A stretch of 13,197 bases of DNA, from NCBI GenBank assembly GCA_003235465.1, contig QJWD01000292.1:1-13197 (forward strand), given 5' to 3'. This document shows positions 1 through 8,955 of this stretch, piece after piece. A model generated the notes under the pieces. It did no database searches and was not told the origin of the DNA. It saw only the letters and a program-made list of their open reading frames with translations. Position 1 is the first letter of the stretch. Each line of letters starts with the position of its first letter. Made by a program: the position numbers and the translations under genes. Origin of the DNA: Nitrospirota bacterium. Lineage in GTDB: Bacteria; Nitrospinota; Nitrospinia; Nitrospinales; VA-1.

Positions 1-346
1 GATGGCCGACAACCATGACCGGACGGCCTCCGAAGCGCGCCATGCCGCCGACCACCGAGGGCCCGAAGCCGCCGTGGCGGTCGCCGTTGAGTTCGACGAA
101 ATCGTCGAACATGTGGTTGATGAAATCCTTGCAATACGGGCGGTCGGGGTGGCGGGCCACCAGGGTTTTCTGCCAGCCCTTCAGGTTGCTGAACACGTCG
201 CGCTTCATGTGCCTAAGCTTTTTCTGCAGCTTGGCGATCTCATGGGTGATGTCGCCGACGCTGTCGTACATCTGCGACAGCGACACGAGATCGTTGATCT
301 GGTTTTCCAGCGCGAATATGTCTTTTTCAAATTCCAGTATCTGCAC
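1..346 (-). CDS. accA: Acetyl-CoA carboxylase carboxyltransferase subunit alpha, N-terminal part (runs off the window)
   Basis: AccA is the alpha subunit of the carboxyltransferase that moves the carboxyl group from carboxybiotin to acetyl-CoA, giving malonyl-CoA for fatty-acid synthesis in the cytoplasm. Only the first 115 codons are present and the C-terminal part lies beyond position 1. The translation opens MQILEFEKDIFALENQI, the helical lead-in typical of AccA. It continues with GWQKTLVARHPDRPY and FVELNGDRHGGFGPSVVGG, then GRPVMVVGH, all of which match AccA blocks in family order. The start is a GTG at 344-346, preceded by a GAGG Shine-Dalgarno seven bases upstream. No ATG fits the conserved N-terminus. 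It lies 47 bp downstream of the LRR gene on the same strand and is probably the tail of the lpxD transcript. The family call is firm; the remainder of the gene cannot be judged. Confidence 0.93.
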   Translation of the reverse strand, partial: MQILEFEKDIFALENQINDLVSLSQMYDSVGDITHEIAKLQKKLRHMKRDVFSNLKGWQKTLVARHPDRPYCKDFINHMFDDFVELNGDRHGGFGPSVVGGMARFGGRPVMVVGH

Positions 347-393
347 CGCGAGACCTCAAAGTGGATGAAGGATGATGGACGATTTGCCGCCGT

Positions 394-1461
394 TCAATAA
401 AAACCGAAAACCGGGTGCGAAAGCCGCGTCAGCGTTTTCGACTCGGCCAGCGCCCGCGCGCCGGCGTTTCCGATGACGTTCTGCCCGAGTTTCAGGGACT
501 CCAGGTTGGCCAAAAGTTCCGATTCGGCGATGGCGATGGCGCCCTCGTCGCCGATGCGGTTGTAGTTGAGGTCGAGTTTTTTCAAGCTCGACAGGTTGCG
601 CGAATTCGCCAGCGCCCGGGCCCCGATATCGGTGATGTTGTTGTTCGACAGGTTGAGATCCTCCAACCGCTCGAGCTTGCCCGACCGGGCGAGCGCCACC
701 ACCGCGTCGTCGCTCAGGTCGTTGCCGCGCAAATTGAGCGATTTGAGTTCGCCCGCGAACGGCGAATCGAGCAGCACGTAGACGCCGAGGTCGCCGAAGA
801 TGAACTGGCCCATGTCCTCGAGCTGGTTTTCCCGGTGCAGCTGGGCGAGCCGCCGCATGAGGCGGAAACGCTGCCAGGCCTCATCGCCGTCCTTGCCGAG
901 CGGGTTGTACGCCAGGCCCAGGATTTCGAGCGCGGAAAGGTTCGGCGAGCGCGCAAGCCGAATCGCCCCTTCGTCGTGAATCTGGTTGTAATTGAGATTG
1001 AGTTCCTTAAGCCGCCCAAGCGTCGGCGATTCGGCCAGGCTCACCGCGCCGTGGTCGGTGATGCGGTTGCGATACAGGTTCAGCTCCTCGAGACCGGAAA
1101 ACGTGGCGGAGGAAGCCAGCACCGCCGCGCCGTGGTCTGTGATCTCGTTATTCTCGAGCGCCAGCTCCTTCAGGTTGCCAAGGTGGGGGGATTGCGCCAG
1201 GGCCTCGACCCCGAGATCGGTGACGCCGGACTTGTAAATGGTCAGCGAAACCACGCTTGCAAGCAGGGGCGAGCGCGCGAGCACCGCCACGCCCTGGTCG
1301 CCCAGGTTCTTTTCGTTGATCCTGAGAACCTGCGGGTTGCGGCGCAGCTTGCCCTGAATATATTTGAGTACCGCGTCCTCGGCCATGTGCGGCTCCCCCG
1401 CCCCCACCAGCAGGACGAAAAGCAGCGGCAGGCCGAACAAGGCGCGAACCGGTCGGATCAT
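394..1461 (-). CDS. Exported leucine-rich-repeat (ribonuclease-inhibitor-type) protein of unknown function
   Basis: A 355-residue protein built of leucine-rich repeats with a period of about 25 residues. Typical units read LKELNLNYNQIHDEGAIRLA and LEDLNLSNNNITDIGARALA, the RNI-like LxxLxLxxNxIxDxGAxxLA pattern. About five good repeats span residues 47-189, a degenerate basic insert covers about 190-222, and four to five more repeats span about 223-347. The N-terminus (Arg-3, Arg-6, then LFGLPLLFVLLVGAG) looks like a Sec signal peptide. I see no lipobox and no cysteine anywhere in the protein, so a soluble periplasmic or secreted protein is the likeliest form. Such repeats normally make a curved protein-binding surface; no partner can be named. 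It sits 44 bp downstream of lpxD and 47 bp upstream of accA, so co-expression with envelope genes is likely. The ribosome site before the ATG is only a modest GGTGGG. The gene is intact. Confidence 0.8.
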   Translation of the reverse strand: MIRPVRALFGLPLLFVLLVGAGEPHMAEDAVLKYIQGKLRRNPQVLRINEKNLGDQGVAVLARSPLLASVVSLTIYKSGVTDLGVEALAQSPHLGNLKELALENNEITDHGAAVLASSATFSGLEELNLYRNRITDHGAVSLAESPTLGRLKELNLNYNQIHDEGAIRLARSPNLSALEILGLAYNPLGKDGDEAWQRFRLMRRLAQLHRENQLEDMGQFIFGDLGVYVLLDSPFAGELKSLNLRGNDLSDDAVVALARSGKLERLEDLNLSNNNITDIGARALANSRNLSSLKKLDLNYNRIGDEGAIAIAESELLANLESLKLGQNVIGNAGARALAESKTLTRLSHPVFGFY

Positions 1462-1505
1462 AACCCACCAGAGGAAAACGTGTTCGGGGTTGCCATACCT
1501 TCATT

Positions 1506-2534
1506 TTAACTGGCCTCCGGGTCATTTTCAATCGCGTTCAGGCGGCCCTCGAGTTCCCTCACCTTCTTTAAAAGCTCCGGCAGTTTCGGCAGGATCGTCA
1601 CGTATTTTTTCCAGCTCGCAAGCGGCACCGCCGGCGAGCCGCCGCACACCCCGCCCGCCTCGATATCGCGAAAGGTTCCCGACTGGGCGGAGAGAATCGC
1701 CTGGTCGCCCACCGTCACGTGATCGGCGAGGCCCACCTGCCCCGCCAGCACCACGTGGTGCCCCAGGGTGCAGCTGCCGGCCAGGCCCACCTGCGCCACC
1801 AGGATCGAATGCTCGCCCACGCTGCAGTTGTGCGCCACCTGCACCAGGTTGTCGATCTTCGTCCCTTGCTTGATGCGCGTGTCGCCGAACGCCGCCCGGT
1901 CGATGCAGGTGTTGGCGCCGACTTCCACGTGATCGTCTATCACCACCCGGCCCACCTGCGGGATCTTGAAGTGCCGCCCCTGTTCGTCGAGGATGTAGCC
2001 GAAGCCGTCCGCCCCCACCACCACCCCGGCGTGCAGGGTGACGTGGTTGCCGAGTACCGTCCCCGCGTACAGGGTGACGTTGGGGTGCAGGGTCGAATGA
2101 TGCCCGATATGGCAACCCTCGCCCACCACCGCGCCTGGGTGAAGCACCACCCCGTCGCCCAGCACCGCGCCCTGGCCGACCACGGCGAGCGCCGCGATGG
2201 ACACGTCCTTACCGAGCTTCACGCCCTCGCCGACCACGGCTCTCGGGTCGATGCCGGGCCTCGGCCGCGCTTCGGGGTGAAACACGGTGAGCAGGCGGGC
2301 GAACGCGAGCGCCGGTTTTTTTACCACGATCTGCGCCTTGTCGGTTTCGATCTCGCTTTCGACAAGCACCGCCGACGCCTGGGACTTTTCCAGCGCGGCC
2401 AGGTATTTCTTGTGCGCGAGGAAGGTGATGTGCCCCGCCTGGGCCAATTCTAGAGAGCACGCGCCGGTGATCGCAAGCGACCCGTCGCCCTTGCATTCGC
2501 CGCCCACGTGGCGAGCTGCCTGTTCCAGATTCAT
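1506..2534 (-). CDS. lpxD: UDP-3-O-(3-hydroxyacyl)glucosamine N-acyltransferase LpxD
   Basis: LpxD adds the second, N-linked 3-hydroxyacyl chain from acyl-ACP to UDP-3-O-acyl-glucosamine, the third step of lipid A synthesis, in the cytoplasm. The protein has 342 residues, normal for the family. Residues 1-95 form the uridine-binding N-terminal domain. Residues about 95-300 are left-handed beta-helix hexapeptide repeats (for example AVVGEG, AVLGDG, VTVGDQ). The family motif GADGFGY is at 174-180, and the catalytic histidine is expected at His-235 within VQVAHN. A short charged C-terminal helix (about 315-336) is also usual. A strong AGGAGG lies 12 bases and an AAGG six bases before the ATG. 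It follows lolD by 34 bp in the same direction. The usual partners fabZ and lpxA are not beside it here. The identification is secure. Confidence 0.96.
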   Translation of the reverse strand: MNLEQAARHVGGECKGDGSLAITGACSLELAQAGHITFLAHKKYLAALEKSQASAVLVESEIETDKAQIVVKKPALAFARLLTVFHPEARPRPGIDPRAVVGEGVKLGKDVSIAALAVVGQGAVLGDGVVLHPGAVVGEGCHIGHHSTLHPNVTLYAGTVLGNHVTLHAGVVVGADGFGYILDEQGRHFKIPQVGRVVIDDHVEVGANTCIDRAAFGDTRIKQGTKIDNLVQVAHNCSVGEHSILVAQVGLAGSCTLGHHVVLAGQVGLADHVTVGDQAILSAQSGTFRDIEAGGVCGGSPAVPLASWKKYVTILPKLPELLKKVRELEGRLNAIENDPEAS

Positions 2535-2568
2535 GATGCGCCTTGCCTCCTATCCGTTGCAGAACGCC

Positions 2569-3288
2569 CTACAGGACCAGTTCCTTGTCTATGGGCTGCA
2601 CCTTGCCGCCGACGAGTTCCAGGACGCGGTCCATGCGGCTGGCGATGCGCTGGCTGTGCGTGACGATGACAAACGTCTGCCCCACCGTCTGGTTGAGCTC
2701 CTGAATCAGGTCGAGCAGGGCGTCTCCCGAACGCGCGTCGAGGTTGCCCGTGGGTTCGTCGGCGAGAAGCAGGTCGGGCTGGTTGATGAGGCTGCGCGCC
2801 AGGGCGACGCGCTGGCTCTCGCCGCCGGACAGCTCGCCCGGCCGGTGCGTCAGCCTGTCCTTGAGGCCCATGCGCTCGAGCAGGGCGAGCGCCCGCTCCT
2901 TCGCCCGGCCCTTGTCCTGATTCCCGATGAGGGCCGGGAACATGGCGTTTTCCAGCGCGGTGAAATCCGGCAGCAAGTTGAAGAACTGAAACACGAAGCC
3001 GATCTTGCGGTTGCGGAACCGGTCGAGAAACGCGTTGCCCTGGGTGTAGATGTCGGTTCCCCTGAACAGCACCTGGCCCCGGTCCGGCTTGTCGAGGCCG
3101 CCGAGCACGTGCAGCAGGGTGCTCTTGCCGACACCGGACGCGCCGACGATGCCAAGCAGCTCGCCCTCCTTGACTTCCAGGTCGGCGTTGTCGAGCACGT
3201 GCAGCGTCTCGCGCGCGGTGCGGTAACTCTTGTGAACGCCTTCTGCCTGAATCAGGCTGCCGCCCCGGGCGGAAGAGACCTCATTCAT
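2569..3288 (-). CDS. lolD: Lipoprotein-releasing ABC transporter ATP-binding protein LolD
   Basis: ATPase subunit of the inner-membrane LolCD(E) complex, which uses ATP to extract outer-membrane lipoproteins from the inner membrane and hand them to LolA. From the chosen start the protein has 239 residues, close to the family size. Walker A GASGVGKST lies at 49-57, the Q-loop glutamine at 101, the signature LSGGESQR at 153-160, Walker B LLLADE at 173-178 and the switch histidine at 211. The segment FFNLLPDFTALEN after the Q-loop is typical of the LolD/MacB/FtsE class. The open frame extends upstream to 3471, but that extension overlaps lolC and has no ABC homology. I chose the ATG at 3286-3288, which overlaps the lolC stop by eight bases and implies translational coupling. 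An in-frame ATG at 3298-3300 is the alternative. The lolC overlap separates it from MacB or FtsE. Confidence 0.93.
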   Translation of the reverse strand: MNEVSSARGGSLIQAEGVHKSYRTARETLHVLDNADLEVKEGELLGIVGASGVGKSTLLHVLGGLDKPDRGQVLFRGTDIYTQGNAFLDRFRNRKIGFVFQFFNLLPDFTALENAMFPALIGNQDKGRAKERALALLERMGLKDRLTHRPGELSGGESQRVALARSLINQPDLLLADEPTGNLDARSGDALLDLIQELNQTVGQTFVIVTHSQRIASRMDRVLELVGGKVQPIDKELVL

Positions 3289-4549
3289 ACCTGAGCCCAT
3301 CCGCCGGCTTGAGGCGGGACGCCCGCCAGGCAGGGTACAGCGAGGCCACGAAGCAAATGACAATGGAGAAGATGACGATGAGCAGTGAATCCATGTACTG
3401 GATCTCCGATGGCAGCTTGTCGAGGTAATAAACATCCTTGGGAAACGCGGTGATGCCGAAACGGTCCTCAATGAAACCGACGATCTCGTTCAGGTTGGGG
3501 ACGATGATGAAGCCGCCTAGGGTGCCGATAACCGTTCCCACCAGGCCGATGATCAGCCCCTGCAGGCTGAAGATCTTCATGATGCTCCTGCCGCTCGCGC
3601 CCATGGCTTTCAGGATGGCGATCTCCTTGGTCTTCTCCATCACCAGCATGAACAGCGTGCTGATGATGTTGAACGCCGCCACCAGGATGATGAGGATCAG
3701 GATGATGAACATGACCACCTTTTCCAGCTGCAACGCGTTGAACAGGTTGCGGTTCATGCTCATCCAGTCGCGCGCGTGGTAGGGGAACCCGAGCTTCTCC
3801 TGGATTTCCGCGGCGATCCGGTGCGCCTGCTCGATGTCGTCCACCCAGATCTCGACCCCCGTCACCCGGTCGCCCATGGAGAAAAATTTCTGCGCCGCCG
3901 GAATCGAAATGAAGGCCAGGTTGGCGTCATATTCGAACATGCCGGACTGGAAAAAACCGACCACGGTGAACAGCTTCATTTTCGGGATGAGCCCCACCGG
4001 GGTGACGCGCGAGGCGGGGGAGATCATAGACAACGGGTCGCCCAGGCGCACGCCGAGGCGCATGGCCAGCTCCCGGCCCAAAATGATGCCGGGCCGCGCC
4101 GGGCCGTCCGAGGCTTCCACCGGTTTCTTAAGGTCCGCCAGGCTGCCGGCGATCAGGTTCTTTCCGAGGTCGGAACCGCCGGCCTCGCGGTCCGGGTCGA
4201 TGCCGCGCACCACGATGCCCGACACGTTGCTGTCGTGCACCAGCATCACCTGGTTCATGATAAACGGCGCCGCCGTCACCACGCCGCCCACGCCGCGAAT
4301 CGTCTCCGCCACTTTTTCGTAATCCTCGACGCCGGCGCGGTTCAGGCTCTTGACCACGACGTGGCTGTTGGTGCCGAGGATCTTGTCGCGCAGGTCCTTG
4401 CCGAAACCGGACATGACGGCGATGACGACGATCAGCGCCATCACCCCGAGGGCGACGCCGCCGATGGATATCCAGGTGTTGAGCGAAATGAATTTGGACG
4501 AACGTTTGGTGCGCAGGTGTCTCAGGCTTACGAACAGTTCGTAGGACAT
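3281..4549 (-). CDS. lolC: Lipoprotein-releasing ABC transporter permease, LolC/LolE family
   Basis: Membrane subunit of the Lol exporter. The 422-residue protein has the family layout: a cytoplasmic N-terminus with RHLRTKRSSKFISL, TM1 at about 25-48 (GVALGVMALIVVIAVMSGF), and a large periplasmic domain (about 50-275). Three further membrane segments lie near 279-304, 327-350 and 387-406. The C-terminus AWRASRLKPADGLRYE is the classic FtsX-superfamily ending, and KEIAILKAMGAS (308-319) is the coupling-helix motif that contacts LolD. Only one permease gene is visible. The complex may therefore be a homodimer or LolF-like system, or a second permease may be encoded elsewhere. The start matches the family N-terminus, but I see no Shine-Dalgarno before the ATG. 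It lies 87 bp after lysS, and its end overlaps the lolD start. Confidence 0.94.
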   Translation of the reverse strand: MSYELFVSLRHLRTKRSSKFISLNTWISIGGVALGVMALIVVIAVMSGFGKDLRDKILGTNSHVVVKSLNRAGVEDYEKVAETIRGVGGVVTAAPFIMNQVMLVHDSNVSGIVVRGIDPDREAGGSDLGKNLIAGSLADLKKPVEASDGPARPGIILGRELAMRLGVRLGDPLSMISPASRVTPVGLIPKMKLFTVVGFFQSGMFEYDANLAFISIPAAQKFFSMGDRVTGVEIWVDDIEQAHRIAAEIQEKLGFPYHARDWMSMNRNLFNALQLEKVVMFIILILIILVAAFNIISTLFMLVMEKTKEIAILKAMGASGRSIMKIFSLQGLIIGLVGTVIGTLGGFIIVPNLNEIVGFIEDRFGITAFPKDVYYLDKLPSEIQYMDSLLIVIFSIVICFVASLYPAWRASRLKPADGLRYE

Positions 4550-4573
4550 AGGGGTTCGGAATGTGAGTGATGG

Positions 4574-4605
4574 GGCGGCGCCCTTCCCCCGCCGGGGAGG
4601 CCGCC
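4574..4605 (-). other. GC-rich stem-loop between lysS and lolC
   Basis: GGCGG at 4574-4578 pairs with CCGCC at 4601-4605. Inside it a CCT-T-CCCC arm pairs with GGGGAGG around a CGCC loop. No T-run follows on the minus strand, so it does not look like a standard intrinsic terminator. It could stabilise mRNA ends, attenuate transcription or simply be GC-rich spacer. The function is inference only. Confidence 0.4.
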
Positions 4606-4636
4606 GTTTCGGCAGCCCGATATCTATTGTGCCGCT

Positions 4637-6142
<1,506 letters not shown>

Positions 6143-6210
6143 CGGTTGGGGGTACGCTTGAGGTTGGACAAAAAGCCCGGCCTGCCGGCCAGACGAATGA
6201 TATCAGGGGA

Positions 6211-6238
6211 GCCCGCCCGGGAGCGCCCCGGGACGGGC
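6211..6238 (-). other. Strong stem-loop between rny and lysS
   Basis: GCCCG plus CCCGGG (6211-6221) pairs with CCCGGG plus CGGGC (6227-6238). The loop has five bases and one bulged base, giving 11 base pairs in all. It lies just after the rny stop on the minus strand. No T-tract follows, so a classical terminator is not supported. It could define the rny mRNA 3' end or act as an RNase barrier. Confidence 0.5.
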
Positions 6239-6255
6239 ATGAACCGCGCCGCCGC

Positions 6256-7839
6256 TTAGCGGGCGAATTCGGTGAACCGCCTTTCCCTGACCACGGTGAT
6301 CTTGATTTCGCCGGGGTACGTCACTTCCTTCTCGATGCGCTTGGCGACATCGCGCGCCAGCATGCCGGATTCCTCGTCGGTGATGCCCTCGGGCACGACG
6401 ATGATGCGAACCTCGCGGCCCGCCTGCACGGCGTAGGTCTTCTCCACGCCGCGGAACGAATCGCCGATCTCCTCCAGCTTGCTCATGCGCTTGACGTAGG
6501 TCTCCAGCATCTCGCGGCGCGCGCCCGGCCGCGACGCCGAGATGGTGTCTCCGGCGGAAACCAGCACGGCGTAGAGCGATTCCGGCTCGACGTCGTCGTG
6601 GTGCGAGGCGATGGAGTTGATGACGTACGGGTGCTCGTTATAGCGCTTGCCGATCTCCACCCCGAGCTGCGTGTGGGTGCCGTCGGTCTGATGGTCGATG
6701 GCCTTGCCGATGTCGTGCAGGAGGCCCGAGCGCTTGGCGAGCGCCACGTCGAGGCCGAGCTCGGCGGCCATGCCACCGCACACCCACGCCACCTCCTTAA
6801 CGTGCTCGAGCACGTTCTGCGTGTAGCTCGTGCGGTACTTGAGCCGCCCCAGCAGGCGGACCATGTCGGGATGGATGTTGTCGATGCCGACGTCGATGAC
6901 GGCCTGCTCGCCCGCCTTTTGGATTTCCTGCGAAACCTCTTTCTTGCACTTGTTGACCACTTCCTCGATGCGGCCGGGGTGAATGCGGCCGTCCTGGGTG
7001 AGGAGCACCAGGGCGCGGCGCGCCACTTCGCGGCGGATCGAATCGAACCCGGAAAGCACGACGGCGCCCGGCGTGTCGTCGATGATGAGGTCGATGCCGG
7101 TGCACTGCTCCAGCGTGCGGATGTTGCGCCCCTCGCGGCCGATGATGCGGCCCTTGATCTCGTCGTTCGGTAGCTCGACCACCGACACCGACGACTCGGC
7201 GACGTGGTCGGAGGCGAGGCGCTGCACCGCCATGGTGATGAGCTTGCGGGCCTCCTCCTCGGCATGGCCCCTGGCCTGTTCCTCGATTTTGCGGACTTCC
7301 TTGGCGACGTCTTTCTTCGCCTCGTCCACCACCTTGTTGCGGATCTCTTCCTTGGCCTGCTCGGCGGTGAACGAAGCGATGGCCTCCAGCTTTTTCATCT
7401 CCTGTTCGATGAGGGTGCCGTACTTCAGTTTTTCGCCGGCGAGTTCCTTCTCCCTCGTGCTCAGGTCGCCCGCCTTCTGCTCCAGGTCGCGCTCCAGCCG
7501 AATGTTCTTTTCGAAGACGCCGCGCAGTTCGTCCTCCTTTTTGCGCACCGCCAGTTCCTGCTCGCGAAGTTCATCGCGCCGTTCCTTGAGTTCCTTTTCG
7601 ATGGCCGCCTTGGCCGAAATCCGCGTCTCGCGGGCTTCGATGGATGCGGTTTTCAGCCGGTTTTCGGCTTCCTTGCCGGCGTCCTCGAGAATTTTCTCCG
7701 CCTCATCCCTGGCGCCGCGAATCTTGTAATCCGAGAACATCTTGCGTAAAAAGAACCCGATGGCGTAACCCGCGCCAAGAGCGACGACGATGCCCACCAT
7801 CAGGGTGACAAAGCTCACTTGAATCGAAAAAATGCTCAT
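6256..7839 (-). CDS. rny: Ribonuclease Y
   Basis: Membrane-anchored endoribonuclease that starts mRNA decay in many bacteria. The 527 residues follow the family order. One N-terminal membrane segment (about 8-31, VSFVTLMVGIVVALGAGYAIGFF) is followed by a long charged coiled coil (about 40-210). The KH RNA-binding domain has GRIIGREGRNIRTLEQ at 230-245 and GIDLIIDDTP after it. The HD phosphohydrolase domain has the catalytic pair His-375/Asp-376 in LLHDIGKAIDHQTDGTH, with a conserved SHHDD at 412-416. The ATG has a strong AAGGGG upstream. It starts 40 bp after the ygfA stop. With rnr 4 kb away, the window encodes both a decay-initiating endonuclease and a processive 3'-5' exonuclease. No gene for a competing RNase E is seen here. 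Confidence 0.97.
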   Translation of the reverse strand: MSIFSIQVSFVTLMVGIVVALGAGYAIGFFLRKMFSDYKIRGARDEAEKILEDAGKEAENRLKTASIEARETRISAKAAIEKELKERRDELREQELAVRKKEDELRGVFEKNIRLERDLEQKAGDLSTREKELAGEKLKYGTLIEQEMKKLEAIASFTAEQAKEEIRNKVVDEAKKDVAKEVRKIEEQARGHAEEEARKLITMAVQRLASDHVAESSVSVVELPNDEIKGRIIGREGRNIRTLEQCTGIDLIIDDTPGAVVLSGFDSIRREVARRALVLLTQDGRIHPGRIEEVVNKCKKEVSQEIQKAGEQAVIDVGIDNIHPDMVRLLGRLKYRTSYTQNVLEHVKEVAWVCGGMAAELGLDVALAKRSGLLHDIGKAIDHQTDGTHTQLGVEIGKRYNEHPYVINSIASHHDDVEPESLYAVLVSAGDTISASRPGARREMLETYVKRMSKLEEIGDSFRGVEKTYAVQAGREVRIIVVPEGITDEESGMLARDVAKRIEKEVTYPGEIKITVVRERRFTEFAR

Positions 7840-7879
7840 TGCATTCCCCTTCTATATGTAAAGTAAGCCGCCCGGCCCT

Positions 7880-8476
7880 TTAGCGTGGGGTCCGCCAGCA
7901 GCTTATCGTTCTCTTCTCTGTGACGATGACCGAAACCGGCACGTCCCCGGGTCCCTGGGGCACGCGGTCGATCACCTGAAATTCATACGCCAGGGCGACG
8001 GTGCCGCCCCGCCCCGCGAACCCTTTCAGCAGACCGTCGTAATACCCGGCGCCAAAGCCCAACCGGCCGCCGAGCGCATCAAAAGCGAGGCCCGGCACCA
8101 CGGCGAGCTCCACCTCCGACAGCGGTTCGGGCGCGGCCAGAAGCGGCTCGCGAATGCCGAACCGGTTAAGCCGAAACGACGCCGGGTCCAGGTCGCCGAT
8201 GCGGACGATGTCGAGGCTCCTTTTCGCCCCGTCCACCACCGGCATGTAGACAGCTTTCCCCGCCGCCAGCGCCGAGGCGATCAACCCGTCGGTGGCCACC
8301 TCGTTGCCGAACGACAGGTAAAAAAGAATGCGCCTGCACTCCCGGTAAGCCTCAAGCGCCGAGAACCTCTCGGCGATCCGGCCGCTCAGGCCGGCCACGG
8401 TTTCGCCGTCCAACCCGGCGCGCTGGGCGATCATCTGTTTGCGTATCCTGGCTTTAAGTGCTTTGTTCGCGGGCAC
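7880..8476 (-). CDS. ygfA: 5-formyltetrahydrofolate cyclo-ligase
   Basis: Converts 5-formyl-tetrahydrofolate to 5,10-methenyl-tetrahydrofolate with ATP, returning a storage folate to one-carbon metabolism. The open frame extends to an ATG at 8620, but those first 48 codons are compositionally odd and absent from the family. I start at the GTG at 8474-8476 (GGAG five bases upstream), giving 198 residues beginning MPANKALKARIRKQM, which fits the usual KxxLRxxI opening. ILFYLSFGNEVATDGLI (50-66) and FGIREP (106-111) are conserved. The signature is at 129-147 (GLAFDALGGRLGFGAGYYD), matching the family RLGxGxGYYD loop. DVPVSVIVTEKRTI near the end matches the family's P.D..V...VTE. It lies downstream of zapA and the 6S RNA, the same neighbourhood as in gammaproteobacteria. 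Confidence 0.9.
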   Translation of the reverse strand: MPANKALKARIRKQMIAQRAGLDGETVAGLSGRIAERFSALEAYRECRRILFYLSFGNEVATDGLIASALAAGKAVYMPVVDGAKRSLDIVRIGDLDPASFRLNRFGIREPLLAAPEPLSEVELAVVPGLAFDALGGRLGFGAGYYDGLLKGFAGRGGTVALAYEFQVIDRVPQGPGDVPVSVIVTEKRTISCWRTPR

Positions 8477-8573
8477 GGGGGCTCCGGTGGCTGCATTTCC
8501 CGCGAAGGGGCCAGGCAAATTCCTGAATCTTGAAATCGAACGCCGTGGACGGAGAAGGATTGCGCGGGAAGCC

Positions 8574-8600
8574 GGACCAGCGGGGATTGCCCCATGGCCC
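8574..8600 (-). other. Stem-loop in the ygfA leader
   Basis: On the minus strand GGGCCA-T-GGGG pairs with CCCC-GC-TGGTCC around a CAAT loop. It sits about 100 bases upstream of the ygfA GTG. It does not match a riboswitch that I recognise. The rest of 8477-8700 (about 220 bases) shows no gene, only this hairpin. Confidence 0.35.
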
Positions 8601-8700
8601 AGGTGGAAGACAGGAATCACCTCACCACATCGAGGCAGAGCAGGAACACATGAACCGAAAGGCGGGGCGGCGCGAACGAACCTGGCAACTCAAATAATTA

Positions 8701-8912
8701 AAAAAAATCCCCTCATCCCTGCCAGGGAAAAACCTTGCCACCAGGGTACTGCCTGACACCGCACCCTATTTCAGGAACTGCCCCGAAAGGCAGAAAAGCT
8801 TCACATTTCCAATGGCGCTGCCAACCAAGACCTTCAAGCGCATCAACCTGCAAGGGGCCTCGTTCCCACCGCCCCCTGGCCCGACCTCACGGGCCTCCGC
8901 CGGAGGGGCCGA
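8701..8912 (-). ncRNA. Putative structured RNA or leader element of unknown family, upstream of ygfA
   Basis: On the minus strand this stretch can fold into a long rod of nested helices. CCCCTC (8903-8908) pairs with GAGGGG (8709-8714), GCCAGGG (8874-8880) with CCCTGGC (8721-8727), and CCTTGC (8850-8855) with GCAAGG (8733-8738). Further inward, GCGCC can pair with GGTGC, and an apical hairpin CTGCC/GGCAG closes at 8778-8793. A T7 run (8701-8707) follows the outermost helix, as at an intrinsic terminator. A weak promoter candidate (TGTCCA, 17 bp, TAGATA at 8931-8959) would start transcription near 8924. The rod shape resembles 6S RNA, but the conserved 6S sequence blocks are missing. The real 6S lies immediately upstream, so this is either a separate small RNA or an attenuator-like ygfA leader. 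The fold was found by eye. Confidence 0.4.
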
Positions 8913-8955
8913 AACCCACGGCGACGATGTTATCTATTTAACTAACGGTTATATG

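Noticed and set aside
2569..3471. 300-residue version of lolD
   Set aside because: The N-terminal 61 residues lie inside the conserved 3' end of lolC in another frame and are serine-rich shadow sequence.
7880..8620. Long 246-residue version of the ygfA reading frame from the ATG at 8620
   Set aside because: The extra 48 residues are proline- and arginine-rich with no family match, and the family length and opening motif fit the GTG at 8474-8476 with a GGAG upstream.
8766..8843. 25-codon minus-strand frame starting MRLKVLVGSA
   Set aside because: It falls inside the paired regions of the putative structured RNA and has only a poorly spaced AGG before it; no independent support for translation.
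8701..8912. Reading this element as the 6S RNA itself, or as SRP RNA, RNase P RNA or tmRNA
   Set aside because: It lacks the conserved 6S blocks found at 8956-9150, and I could not find the conserved SRP loop, the RNase P GAGGAAAGUCC block or the tmRNA ends.
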